Source: Archilochus colubris (taxonomy: Eukaryota; Chordata; Aves; Apodiformes; Trochilidae). From it: a DNA stretch of 64,000 nt. Shown one piece after another: positions 51,059-61,712 of this stretch. Position 1 is the stretch's first letter; each line of letters begins with the position of its first letter. A model generated the notes under the pieces. The model saw nothing but the letters and a program-made list of their open reading frames with translations. It ran no database searches and had not been told where the DNA came from. The translations under genes and the position numbers were made by a program. Location: assembly GCA_023079485.1 (NCBI GenBank), contig CM041083.1, positions 61,199,810-61,263,809 on the forward strand, given 5' to 3'.

Positions 51059-52305
51059 AGAGTAAGCTTTTATATAAACCTTAAAAGGAGCAGAATGGCT
51101 TTTTTCCAAATGCATATTCCTCAGTTCAACCAATTTCTTCCCTCGGGTAGTTGAGAGGGCAGAAATCAAGGCAGTCTTGGTGTATTGATTTTATGGGTCT
51201 TGTACAAACACTGATGTAGATTCAGAAGTAACTTAAGCACAGTGAGCTCAAACTGCAGTATTTTCTGTAGGACATATTAATACCTTCATAGCTGACTGAC
51301 TGTTTTCAATCTGTCATATAGGTGCAACACATATGAAGCTTGTGTTTCCTTGGCAAATCTGATTTATACTGGCAAAAGAATTCAAAATTTATTGCATAAA
51401 ACAGATATGTGTGTGCTTGCAGACACAGAGGATACAAAACAAGGTTGAAAAAGAGCAAATTAAAACTTGCAATAAAAGGGTAGATTTAATGTAAGTTGGA
51501 AAATTCTCTTTGGATGGTTTTATTAATGAAGAAATGTGGTTTTAGGGGATTTTTTCTGGCTCTTTAATGCAACTATGAAAACAGTTCCCATAAGTGCTTT
51601 GTTTTGGTCTTGTTGGTTATTTTCTTTTATCACCTTTTCTTCCTTCTCTTTAAGCAGACAAAAGCTTAAACCCCTCTTATCAGCCATGGAAGTCTCATTT
51701 TGTAACCTTTGCAAATCTCCATCTGATTGCAATTGATCAACACAGTTCTTCATTATCTTCCCCTTTAATCTCTGCTTAATAGATTACAAGTAACACTATG
51801 TGCTTCAACAGCTATTTTGTCCACCCTATTATTACTCTGTAAGGGTATACCAGCACTCCCTGCCTTATGTAAGAATTACTATTGAGCTTTTCCTTTATTT
51901 TTCAGTATTTAGAAAATTTATTTCCTACTTGTTCATGCTCCAGCACTCTTGGTTACCCAGACCCTAGTAATTAAATATATTCTACACATGGCATTTTAAA
52001 AGCAATACTACTAACACTGTCTTCAGAGCAAATTTATGTGGAAACAGGAGATTTTTCATTACAATGTCTTATCTCAGTTTTCATCAGAGCTCCCATCAAT
52101 GTTTTCCAAAAATACTCTCCCGGGTCATAAAACACTGAGTGATAGACAATAGATCTTTAGTGTTTTTCTGAGTTTTGCAACCTGAGTAACAAGTATGGTT
52201 CATCGGGTTTTAGATTATTTTTTTTAGTAGAGGTTGCTATTACACAGACTACTTCTGGCTACAGGGAGTAGACCTCTGCCACAGCTAGCTACATATGAGT
52301 TTTCA

Positions 52306-52326
52306 TTTTTTTTTATTTTTTTTTTT
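52306..52326. repeat. T-rich run with one interruption
   Basis: Nine T, one A and eleven T in a row. No retroposed body was recognised next to it. Confidence 0.9.
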
Positions 52327-52924
52327 CTCTGAATAGTCAAATTGCTGCTGTTTCTAAGGCTCTGTAGCACATTGGCATGGATTTCAGGTGCTGCTTCTGG
52401 CATAACTCCTACACAAGTCATATCCACCTCTTCTATTTTGGGGCCAGCTGCCCAAAGGAAATAATTTTTAGTTCTCAATGCTTTCATTACTGCACTTTGA
52501 TATTAGACACAGAACACTGTTATTTGCCTTCCTAGCAATCTTTTTCCTGTTATTACTTGAATTTCCACAGCAGTCAGTCATTCTCAAGTTAACTTGAGCT
52601 TCCTATGCTAGTAAAGCACTGAAAGTGCATAAAGTACCTTACCTTAAAAGAAACATTTTCCTATTTGCCAAGTCTTCCTTAGCTGTCACAGGAAGATCAT
52701 TAAGAAAAGATCTTGAGGGTACAGAACTGCACTGTCCTTATGGACATTTAGAGAGATGCTAACAGAACCAGTATAAGTCCACTGGACTGCTTTTTTTCTG
52801 ATGGCTGATGGCAAATGTGTCACTGCTGGTGCTAAAATCAAGGCCAAACTTTGCTGCTAAAATCCTCATTGATGGTTCCAACATCTTAACTGTGATTTAT
52901 GACCTGTACTGAAGTGAGAATTCT

Positions 52925-52942
52925 TGAATATATATATATTCA
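52925..52942. repeat. 18-bp palindrome with (TA)n core
   Basis: The sequence tgaatatatatatattca is self-complementary. It is a short TA dinucleotide run with matching flanks and has no gene context. Confidence 0.85.
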
Positions 52943-54820
52943 TGATATGTAGCCATGCCATTTTCCTTCAGGTTCCCCTCAGCAACTGTTAAAGCTTCTG
53001 TTCCTGTATGAGATTTTTTTCCTCTTCAGCTTTTTGCAATGCTCTGAAAACCAAGTCTAGGGAAATTTCTCTACCATCATCGCCAATAGCAGCAATCATT
53101 ATTTTTCCCATTCTTTTCCTTCCTTCCCCTTCCTTTTTCTTCTCTGAACCTCAGAAAGTTTACCTAGTTTCTGCCATTCAGAGCTGGGTAGGCAGGTCAG
53201 ATGTGTTCACTGCTAGGAGCCCCTCTAGCTCCAGTTCAAGCAACCTACTGGTAGGCATGGTATAAGTCTGTTCAGGAAATTCCATCTCCTTGATGGTTTT
53301 CTGGTGCACTGAGAACTTAATATGGATCTATTTCTGATTGGAACTTTGTAATTTTTTAATGCTATTCCCAAATTACAATACTTCTATTTGCTCTAGGGAA
53401 TACACCTAACAAAATCAACATTTACTGAATCATTTCCTGATTCTGCAGTTTTTCAGCTGCAGTTCAGGGGCCTGGCTTCTTGTTCCACTACTGAACACTT
53501 GACTGGGACTTAGCTGTGGGTAGAGGCATGTGTAGAGGCATTCTCTGCCAAATCCAGTGTATGTTTTTTTTCTTCCTGAAACACTCATTTGATTTGTTTA
53601 ATCTTCAGTTTAAGCTAGGGGACTTAAAACATGCCCACCAGAGTGGACAGGGGAGACCATTGTTTTTCAGTTCTCAGTTTAGCAGTGTTTACATGTTGGA
53701 GTTGCTAAAGGAAAACACCCTGAATGGTATTTGGTTTGCTGTTTGGAAAAATAATTTTCTTTTTTATCTTAATCTGAAATATATGTGGGGGGGTTGTCAC
53801 ATTCCCAAAACTATATGTAGGTGGTCTCATGCCTATTTCCATTTTTGGTATTTGGTGTTTAGAAACCCTAAAGAAGAAGTCCACTAGCAGAATTTACAGT
53901 AGAATGGTTTATCACAGCTATAAAAAAAAATTGTGAGTGGACTCCATTGGCTCAAATTTACCCCCTTGCTGGGAAATGGGTACTCAGCATCTTCACTGTG
54001 CTCTTCATTTTATAACCCTTGAGGGACTATATATGCCTTGGCCTGCCTTTTTATGTGTAGGAAACTTTCTCAAAGTAGTCTATTATATTGTACTAATAAA
54101 AACCACATCCACCTATCTCTGCAATTACACGGTGCCCAGTTAGGTTTTTTTCTGAGCAAGATGTGGTTTTGTTCATCTCCAAAGGGTCATTTCAGTCACT
54201 GACTGTTTCTGCCCACGCCTGAACTTTAGTGGGTCCTCCTTTCACTTGTGGAGTCTGCTTCTTTAGGTTACACATCCCTACATCCTCTTGACAACCAACA
54301 TGCAGCAGAACACAGCACCTTCAGTTACCATTGCACACCATTCTCTTTAGCATCACAAATCCTTCCTCCTCACTTCCCACCACCACCCTCCCAGGCACCA
54401 CCACCCCATGCCTCTCCAGGAGCTCCTCAGAGCACCTCCGGCACCACACCAGGAGCCACCCAAGAGGCTGCCTTCTTCACACTGTTGTTGCACTGACACT
54501 TCTAAGTGCACCTGAACTCCTCCTGAAAACACATCCCAGGCCACTTGTCGGGGGTCTGTGTGGTATTATTTAGCCCTCAGTGACTGTGTTTTTTGCCTGG
54601 GGCCCTTTTGCCACATCTGGCCACCTTCTTTCCAAGCGTTGGCACATTTCCTTTGTGAATTCAGATGGTGTGACTGCCACTTCATTTCAGCAAAGTAACA
54701 ATTACTTCTGATAGATAGTTTCTAACAGCTTCTCCCCAGCTGTATCACACCCTCAAAAAAGTGAACTTTAACATCAGAAAATTTTTCAGAAAGACAAGTA
54801 ACAGAATATTTTGAATGCTA

Positions 54821-54872
54821 CAAAAAAAAGAAAAACAAACCAAAACAAAACAATCCAAACCAAACCAAACCA
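54821..54872. repeat. A/C-rich low-complexity tract
   Basis: About 50 bases of A and C with CAAAC and CCAAA units, like a smaller version of the tract at 3363-3524. It may be a degraded poly-A tail or an independent simple repeat. Confidence 0.8.
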
Positions 54873-55659
54873 CCAGAAAGAAATATTACCTGGTTACTTT
54901 ATGATATATGTCATTTTGTTTTTATGAAGCATGAACAGATGTTTACTTGTTTTTTAAAAATTTCACAGATACATGATTTTCCTAGTGGTTAATTGCGTAT
55001 TCCTCATGGAGGAAGTCTTTGAGTCATTGGAAATGGCATTATTCAAAATACAAAGCCAGAAATTCACCCATCATGTGTCCCATGTTCTATAAAATTTATG
55101 CACAGGTATTGTTACAGTTTCTAAATATAAACTGAAAAGCATCCTGGTTTTCATTACATTGTCAGTTTCCAGAACTATAGATCTTTAAATTGTGGGCTTT
55201 TTCTTTTAAAATTTCTTCCTCTTTATAAGTTTTATCTTTTTACAGTTTTATCAAACACAGCAAAATAAAATTAGCACCAATCCTTAACGGAAGAATCAGC
55301 GGCTCAATCTTGTATTTGTAGAGATTCTTAAGCAGTAACTCCATCATCTTTAACTGAAGTGCAGCACTGTAAAAATCCAGAATATAACCAAAGCTAAAAT
55401 CCTTGCCCTCACAGTGTGCTTCCACAGAACTCCTTAAATTGTAAGGAGAAAACAACTTTTTAAAATGTTAATTATTATCCCTTCCCTCCCCCCGCCGCCC
55501 CCAATCTAGCAGTGGATGGATGCTGTGATTTATAAAGATTTTTGATAGTTATTTCATTACTTCTGTCACATAGATTTCAAGGTAGTCTGGCTCTGGAATT
55601 ATTTTTATGGACTTATCTGCTGGTCAAAACAATAATACTAAAACAGTTTCTTCTGTTTC

Positions 55660-55699
55660 TTTGGAGTAAAACAAAGTATTTTGGAGTAAAACAAAGTAT
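55660..55699. repeat. Perfect 20-bp tandem duplication
   Basis: Two identical units, tttggagtaaaacaaagtat, stand head to tail at 55660-55679 and 55680-55699. The event appears recent because no mismatch has built up. Confidence 0.95.
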
Positions 55700-58525
55700 C
55701 TTTTATCCTTGAAAATAGCTGAAATATCCAACAGTAAGAGAAGGACAATACCTAACATGTTGAACTGAGTGAAACTAAAACAATTGGAAAGTAATTTACA
55801 CTAAATTATTGGTTATATTGAACTTCTGTTTCTTTCATCTTTGGAAAAAAAGAATCAAAGCTCTTCATACATTTCCAAGGTATTTCTGACCTGGGTATTT
55901 CATTATCATGCAATCATTCCTTTCATTATAGCTGTCTCCTTTTCCTCCCCAGAACCCCAGCTAGGATTTCTGTTTGGGAAGCTGTGAAGTATAAAATAAC
56001 CATATTAGTCCCTGACACATGGTGCAAAAAGGGAGGGCTCACAAGCAGGGAGCAGGCTGTGCTCCACTGTGCCTTTTTGTCCCTATGTCCCTGGACTTAA
56101 GTGGTGGCTGTCACCCAGCTCTGGAGCACAACTGTATTCAACAGTGTGTTAGGAACCCTAGGGTCCTCACACCTAAAATTTCTGCTTTCATGAGGTGTGA
56201 AGGCACATGATGCCAGAAAATTTCTGATTATGTGTCCATTCTGCCTCGGAGCTGAGTGAAGTTTAATACTTGCTTTTGAATGTTTGATGACCCACTGGAA
56301 ATGAGATGATGTTTTTCATTCTTTGGGTGTGAGATGTGTATTATGTAATTGTTATTAATTGGTCACTTTTGCAGAGATCTCAGTGGGCATGCAGGTATCT
56401 GCTGCTACATCCTAAAGGCTGGTTCCATTCACCTTAGATTTGAAATACACCAAGTTTTTGAAGAAAAACCCTTCTGCCATCCTTAAGCACTTCTCCTAAG
56501 GTCAAATACAATATTTGAGGGGACTGAAGACTGAGTGTTGCTTTGACATTTAAAAGAATTGAGTACTGGTCAAGGTTTCTAAAAGGTAGTGATACATTTC
56601 ATAGGAGGGATTATAGATCAGTTTTATTTTCCATCATAATTTCCAATCAGTAGCCTGACTAAAAGACTCTCAGTTAACCAATAAGGTGATTTTGAATCTC
56701 AGGGAATAATAATGCATAGACTGCTCCTAGCCAAGTGACTCCTGTTTCTAACCTGGTCAGTTTCAAACAGTATTTTTAGGGGAATTATTCTTGCCATGGT
56801 GAACGTGCACAATTTTGTGCATGGTGTAAGAGAGTTGGTCTCTCCCATGTGGAAGTCCCAACAGACAAGCTGTGTCAACCTGCTCTGAACAAATACAGCC
56901 AACACCTTCAGCCCTATACAGGGCAGTGGGGCAGAGGATAAATATAAGGCATTTGATGGACATAGATTTGTTAAGAGACAAAGTTCTGAAGAATATATAG
57001 TTAGTATTACAGCTGGCAATCAACTACTGCCTGTTTGTGGGGTTGATGGTAGGTGATGTTCCTCTGACTTATAATTTATAATTTAAATCAATTCCTGGAA
57101 AACAATTTCTAATTCAGTAACAAGCAGGAAGAAATCATCATTTCATCAAGGAAATCATCTTCCTCTTTCAGGCCAGATAATAAAATATTAAACCAACATG
57201 ATCTCCATACACTTGGAATCATCCAGACACAGAGTCACCTGTTGATAACTCATGGCAGTAGTCTCTACTTTCTCATTTTCATTTACATTTCCTTTTTATA
57301 TACTTCATACAACCACTTTTCCATTATATTTTTTACTCTATTGTCTCTGAATGGTCACTTGCAGATGCTGTTCAAACCTAGTCATGCCCCAACAAAGGAA
57401 CATATGTGACAGATTCAGAATTTTCCCATTCACTTCAATCCCTATTAGGGAATCAAATTATTTTAAAGCGTAGCAGATGCTGGAAAACCTGGGATCAGAA
57501 TAGTTAGGACTTGCAGTTGGAAGATTAATTCTGCATTAAGTATCACAGGTTTTGAGCCAAAAGAATAAACAGTTTCAGTATTACCCTCTTTCTGCAAAGT
57601 CTTCCTTCATATAGCTTTGTGAGCGGAGACAGGCATTAACAAACTGATTTTTCAAATCATCTTCAAACATTAAGTGTCTAAAACTTGATCAAAGCTGAGA
57701 AAATTATCTAGTTCTCATAATAACAAATTTAATGACATACCCACTGAACCACATTGTTTCTTTGACACACAAGTGAATCAGAGAGCTTAAGGTGCTTCTG
57801 CATTATGCATTCATGTGTTTTCATATGAAATGTTTTGTTTGATAATTATACAAAGGATGATGAGTCTGTTGTAAAATCCATTTGGGTAGAATTGTGTCAT
57901 TGAAAATTCATATAACGTCAGGGGCATTTTAAGCAGTCATGAAGTTACATGTCTTTCTTTTAGAAGACAGAGCAGAGGTTGATATTATTCCTATTTTAAT
58001 ACTTATGTGTCAAAGTAATTTTCTTTACTCATCAATGATAATTATTTTTAAAGATGTATTTTGAGAAACTAACAAGCATTTACTAAAGGCAGTTTCAAGC
58101 CTGAAAATGTCCATGAGTTACATTTCCAAGAATGGAAAAAAACATCTTTTACAAAGTTAAAGACTTTAGAGAAATGAAGGGCACTTCTGTCTCTGTATAT
58201 TATTAGTTCTCAGTAATTTTTCTGTGCATGTACCTAAAGGTTAAGAGTGGTAATAGAAGGAAAACTAAAAGAACAAATGGAGTAATGTTAAAAACAGAGA
58301 GAAAGAGGTGATTGAATATGTTTATTGATTTGCTCTAATGTAAAAAAGTCAAATATCAGCGTGTTAGTTCTTCTCAAGAGGATAATCTTCATAAAGAGTT
58401 CCCTCCTCCAGGGTAACTCACAGGAAGGCCGAGGAAGTTGTTTTCTGAATTGCACATGTAGGTAAGAGGCCTTTGAAACATTAGTATTTCTATCACTAGT
58501 AAGGTTATATCGTTGCAGTAAGTTC

Positions 58526-58616
58526 AGACGAAGGCAAAAAAGATGTTCAGAGGTCTGGAGTTCCTTTCCCAGAAAGGCAGGCTAAGGGAGTTTGGGCTAT
58601 TCAGCCTGAAGAAGAG
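58526..58616 (+). mobile_element. Outer CR1, left part, interrupted
   Basis: This plus-strand CR1 segment covers ORF2 C-terminal sequence. It shows ggcaaaaaagatgttcagag, aggcaggctaagggagttt and attcagcctgaagaagaga, corresponding to the [11 protein letters not shown] block. It stops exactly where minus-strand CR1 terminal repeats begin and resumes at 59869. It is therefore the left half of an element split by a later insertion. Confidence 0.85.
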
Positions 58617-58656
58617 AATCATAGAATCATAGAATCATAGAATCATAGAATCATAG
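58617..58656. repeat. CR1 terminal 8-bp repeats, five copies
   Basis: Five exact copies of AATCATAG occupy 58617-58656. They form the 3' terminus of the inner, minus-strand CR1 (ATTCTATG-type units on its sense strand). This is the longest and purest terminal array of any CR1 in the window, consistent with a relatively young insertion. Confidence 0.95.
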
Positions 58657-58722
58657 AATTGGCTGGATTGGAAGGGACCTCAGAGATCATCGAGTCCAAC
58701 CCTTTTACCACCGTTGCGGTTG

Positions 58723-59382
58723 CTAGACCATGGCACTGAGTGCCACATCCAGTCTTTTTTTAAATATCTCCAGGGACGGAGAATCCACTACTTCCCTGGG
58801 CAGCCCATTCCAATGCCGGATTACTCTCTCCGTAAAGAAATTCTTTCTAATATCTAACCTAAATTTCCCCTGGCACAACTTAAGACCGTGCCCTCTTGTC
58901 TTGTTGAAAGTCATCTGGCAAAAGAGCCCAACCCCCCCCTGGCTCCATCCTCCTTTCAGGGAGTTGTAGACAGTGATGAGGTCTCCCCTGAGCTGCCTCT
59001 TCTCCAGGCTGAACAGCCCCAGCTCTCTCAGCCTCTCCTCATAGGGTCTGTGCTCGAGTCCCTTCACCAGCCTGGTTGCCCTCCTTTGGACCTGCTCCAG
59101 GACCTCGATATCCTTCCTGAACTGGGGGGCCCAGAACTGGACACAGTACTCGAGGTTTGGCCTCACCAGAGCTGAGTACAGGGGCAGAATCACTTTCTTG
59201 GACCTGCTGGCGACGCTGTTCCGGATACAGGCCAGGATGCCATTGGCCTTCTTGGCCACCTGGGCACACTGCTGGCTCATGTTCAGCTTCCTGACAATCC
59301 AGACTCCCAGGTCCCTTTCTGCATGGCTGCTCTCCAGCCACTGTCCCCAGCCTATAGCGCTGCATGGGGTTGTTATGGCCAA
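58723..59382 (-). pseudogene. CR1 ORF2 C-terminal region, open about 205 codons
   Basis: A 219-codon open frame encodes the CR1 ORF2 end from about residue 16 onward. Blocks are [82 protein letters not shown] and the end [10 protein letters not shown]. The first 15 or so residues are RT-region DNA read out of frame, so the Met is not a real start. The block is nearly identical to that at 29077-29694. The RT frame upstream is offset by a small deletion near 59340. Confidence 0.92.
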
Positions 59383-59868
59383 AGTGCAGGACCCGGCACT
59401 TGGCCGTGTTAAACCTCATCCCATTGGAATCAGCCCAACTCTCTAGTCTGTCCAGGTGCCTCTGCAGAGCCCTCCTGCCTTCCAGTTGATCGACACTTCC
59501 CCCCAGCTTAGTGTCATCTGCGAATTTGCTGATGATGGACTTAATCCCCTCATCTAGATCATCAATGAAGATATTGAACAGAACTGGGCCCAACACTGAT
59601 CCCTGGGGGACACCACTAGTGACCGGCTGCCAACTGGATGCAGCCCCATTCAGCACCACTCTCTGGGCCCAGCCCTCCAGCCAGTTCTTAACCCAGCACA
59701 GGGTGCTCCTGTCCAAGCCACGGGCTGATAGTTTTTTCAGGAGGATGTTGTGGGAGACGGTGTCAAATGCCTTGCTGAAGTCCAGGTAAACTACATCCAC
59801 AGCCTTCCCCTCATCCACCAGTCGGGTCACCTGATCATAAGAGGAGATCAGGTTGGTCAGGCATGACC
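59335..59868 (-). pseudogene. CR1 ORF2 reverse-transcriptase domain, partial
   Basis: The frame is open across the RT palm motifs. Counting from the Met at 59830, [14 protein letters not shown] begins at residue 15, [14 protein letters not shown] at residue 73 and FADDTKLGG at residue 103, with the catalytic Asp pair at 105-106. After [19 protein letters not shown] the CR1 frame is lost near 59340, where about 2 bases are missing relative to the 29.7 kb copy. The open frame then continues out of register to 59039. All key RT residues in the retained part are present, but the element lacks its N-terminal half. Confidence 0.92.
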
Positions 59869-60222
59869 ATGAGGGAAACCTTATAGCATCCTTCCAGTAC
59901 CTGGAGGGACCTACAGGAAAGCTGGGGGAGGACTTTTTACAAGGGGATGTAGTGAGAGGACAAGGGGTAATTGGAAATGGAAAAGGGGAGATGAAGAGTA
60001 AATATTAAGAAGAAATTCATTAGTGTGAGGGTGGTGAGACGCTGGAACAGGTACACTGGGATGCAGTGGATGCATCATTCCTGGAAGCATTCAAGGCCAG
60101 GTTGGATGGGGCCTTGAGCAACCTGGTCTAGTGGGAGGTGTCCCTGCCCATGCAGGGGGGTTGGAACTAGATGATCCTGAAGGTCCCTTCCATCCCAAAC
60201 CATTCTGCGATTATGATTCTAC
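59869..60222 (+). mobile_element. Outer CR1, right part, 3' end
   Basis: The interrupted plus-strand CR1 continues with gggaaaccttatagcatcc, then aagctgggggaggactttt, agtgtgagggtggtgagacg, gttcaaggccaggttgg-type sequence and the 3' UTR tgcccatgcaggggggttgg. It ends in mutated 8-bp units (attctgcgattatgattct). It pairs with 58526-58616, with only a few bases lost or changed at the junction. The reading frame is broken. Confidence 0.92.
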
Positions 60223-61245
60223 AATTATAATTTAAAAAGCGTTGGGCAAAATCAGGAAATACGTCAGATGTCGATGAAATCTCTGGTGAAACAAGACAGT
60301 ATGGCAATGCATACTTGATAAGTTACAAACAAACATTTCTTGTTGTTTAAAGTGACAGAGAGGTATTTTATCTCAATCTAAGTTTTTTCCAGAAAATGAG
60401 TGTTTTGTAGAACATAGACGATCTGGAGATGGAACTCCCTAGGAATCTTGTTTTGCTTTTCTTGACAGCTGATTGATACTTGCAGAGTTAACCAAGTTAT
60501 TGTAATTTATAGAATTGTGCATGCCACAGGAAGATCAAAAATTAATTAAGAAAACAGAAAATATAAATTAGATAAATAGTGAATTTGTTAACTGATGTAT
60601 TATCGCTTGAAATCATTAAAATAGTAATTTATGTCATGAAAACCTGCATGTTCCTGTTTTCAAAGACAAACTGACATCCTTTTCCTCCTCCACTTCTATC
60701 TTTTTTAAAAAGCAAGTTACTTATGAAAGTGTTCTGGCTGATGGAACTCAGCCTATTTTATTGTAACACACTTTTATTCACAAAGAAAGGAATGGTTATT
60801 GCACATATAATATCTTTAATATATTTGACAAGCTGTAAAGCAGGTATCCTAGAAGGAAGAACAAAATGATATATCAGATTACCTTTCCATTATCCACAAC
60901 AAGATCTGAGATGCTGCATGGCAAAAGAGTACTGAGTGGACACTGACAAACCATGATGATTGGTTCTTGTTTGTGTTTACTTCCCAGGAGACAATGTTAA
61001 ATTCAAGGTTCCACAGGAAAACTTGGAGACTGATGTAAATGGTGTCCTTATCAGTGGTAAAAGTTATTACAGCCTTGTTGGACTCACCTAACATGAACTG
61101 CAGAAGAGCTCTACAAAAACAGACAAATCATTACTCCAGCCAAAGCTGCTTTCCATATGTAATAAAGCTGCATACCATTTTGAAAATTAAAAAAAAAATA
61201 AATTAAAAAATAAAAATGTTGAGAACCTTTTCCCAAAATACATAA
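60223..61245. other. Unassigned AT-rich DNA between CR1 copies
   Basis: No gene or retroelement is recognised. It ends in an A/T-rich patch (about 61185-61220) directly before the next CR1 fragment. Confidence 0.55.
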
Positions 61246-61712
61246 ATTGAGGTGCTGGAGTGGGGCCGGAGGAGGACAACAAGGCTGGTGAAGGGACTAG
61301 GAGGAAAGTCTTCTAAGGAGAGGCTAAGGGAGCTGGGATTGTTTAGCCTGGAGAAGAGGGGACTCAGGGGGGACCTTATCACTCCCTACAACTACATGAA
61401 GGGAGGTTGTAGTCAGGTGGGGGTCGGGCTCTTCTCCCAGGCAAGTGGTGACAGCACGAGAGGGCATGGGCTGAAACTGCACCAGGGGAGGTTTAGGTTG
61501 GATATCAGGAAGCATTTCCTCATGGACAGGGTGATCAGGCATTGGAATGGGCTGCCAGGGAAGTGGTGTCACAGTCCTTTGAGGTGTTTTAAGGCAAGGT
61601 TGGATGTGGCACTTAGTCTCATGGCCTAGCTGATGTGGCAGTCTTAGGTCATAGACTGGACTTGATGACCTCAGAGGCCTTTTCCAGACTCAAAAATTCT
61701 GTGATTCTGTGA
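61246..61712 (+). mobile_element. CR1 LINE, 5'-truncated, plus strand
   Basis: About 470 bp runs from attgaggtgctggagtgggg through the ORF2 C-terminal region and 3' UTR (ggacttgatgacctcagagg) to attctgtgattctgtga. The terminal units are of the ATTCTGTG variant. Truncation begins in the [16 protein letters not shown] block. Confidence 0.92.
61252..61629 (+). pseudogene. CR1 ORF2 C-terminal region, 125 codons
   Basis: The open frame reads [30 protein letters not shown], the [18 protein letters not shown] block, [18 protein letters not shown], then [12 protein letters not shown] short out-of-register stretch (KWCHSPLRC, where intact copies read EVV...SPSLE) marks compensating indels near 61560-61590. 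It ends [10 protein letters not shown]. It is a truncated relic with no RT core. Confidence 0.88.

Larger units (their letters stand above)
49259..58525. other. Unassigned AT-rich DNA, no gene seen
   Basis: No coding, RNA-gene or retroelement sequence is recognised in over 9 kb, apart from the small repeats listed separately. There is a C/T-rich patch at about 54340-54480 that leaves a Pro/Ser/Thr-rich 82-codon frame on plus, and an A/C-rich patch at 54821-54872. Plus frames of 116 (49658-50008) and 123 codons (53516-53887) have no recognisable domain. Confidence 0.5.
58617..59868 (-). mobile_element. Inner CR1 LINE (CR1-J-like), inserted in another CR1
   Basis: About 1.25 kb of minus-strand CR1 runs from the terminal repeats to near 59868. 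There the outer element resumes with gggaaaccttatagcatcc. It includes the 3' UTR, the ORF2 C-terminal region and part of the RT domain, reaching slightly further upstream than the copy at 28988-30178. The endonuclease domain, ORF1 and promoter are missing through 5' truncation. One frameshift lies near 59340. It is younger than the element it interrupts. Confidence 0.95.

Noticed and set aside
54248..54496. Pro/Ser/Thr-rich 82-codon frame (residues such as PPHFPPPPSQAPPPHA)
   Set aside because: It coincides with a short C/T-rich patch, which forces Pro and Ser codons. No domain, splice context or homologue is recognised.
58730..59446. Plus-strand open frames opposite the inner CR1 (and similar ones at 29084-29912)
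   Set aside because: They are antisense shadows of CR1 ORF2. The sense of the element is on the minus strand.
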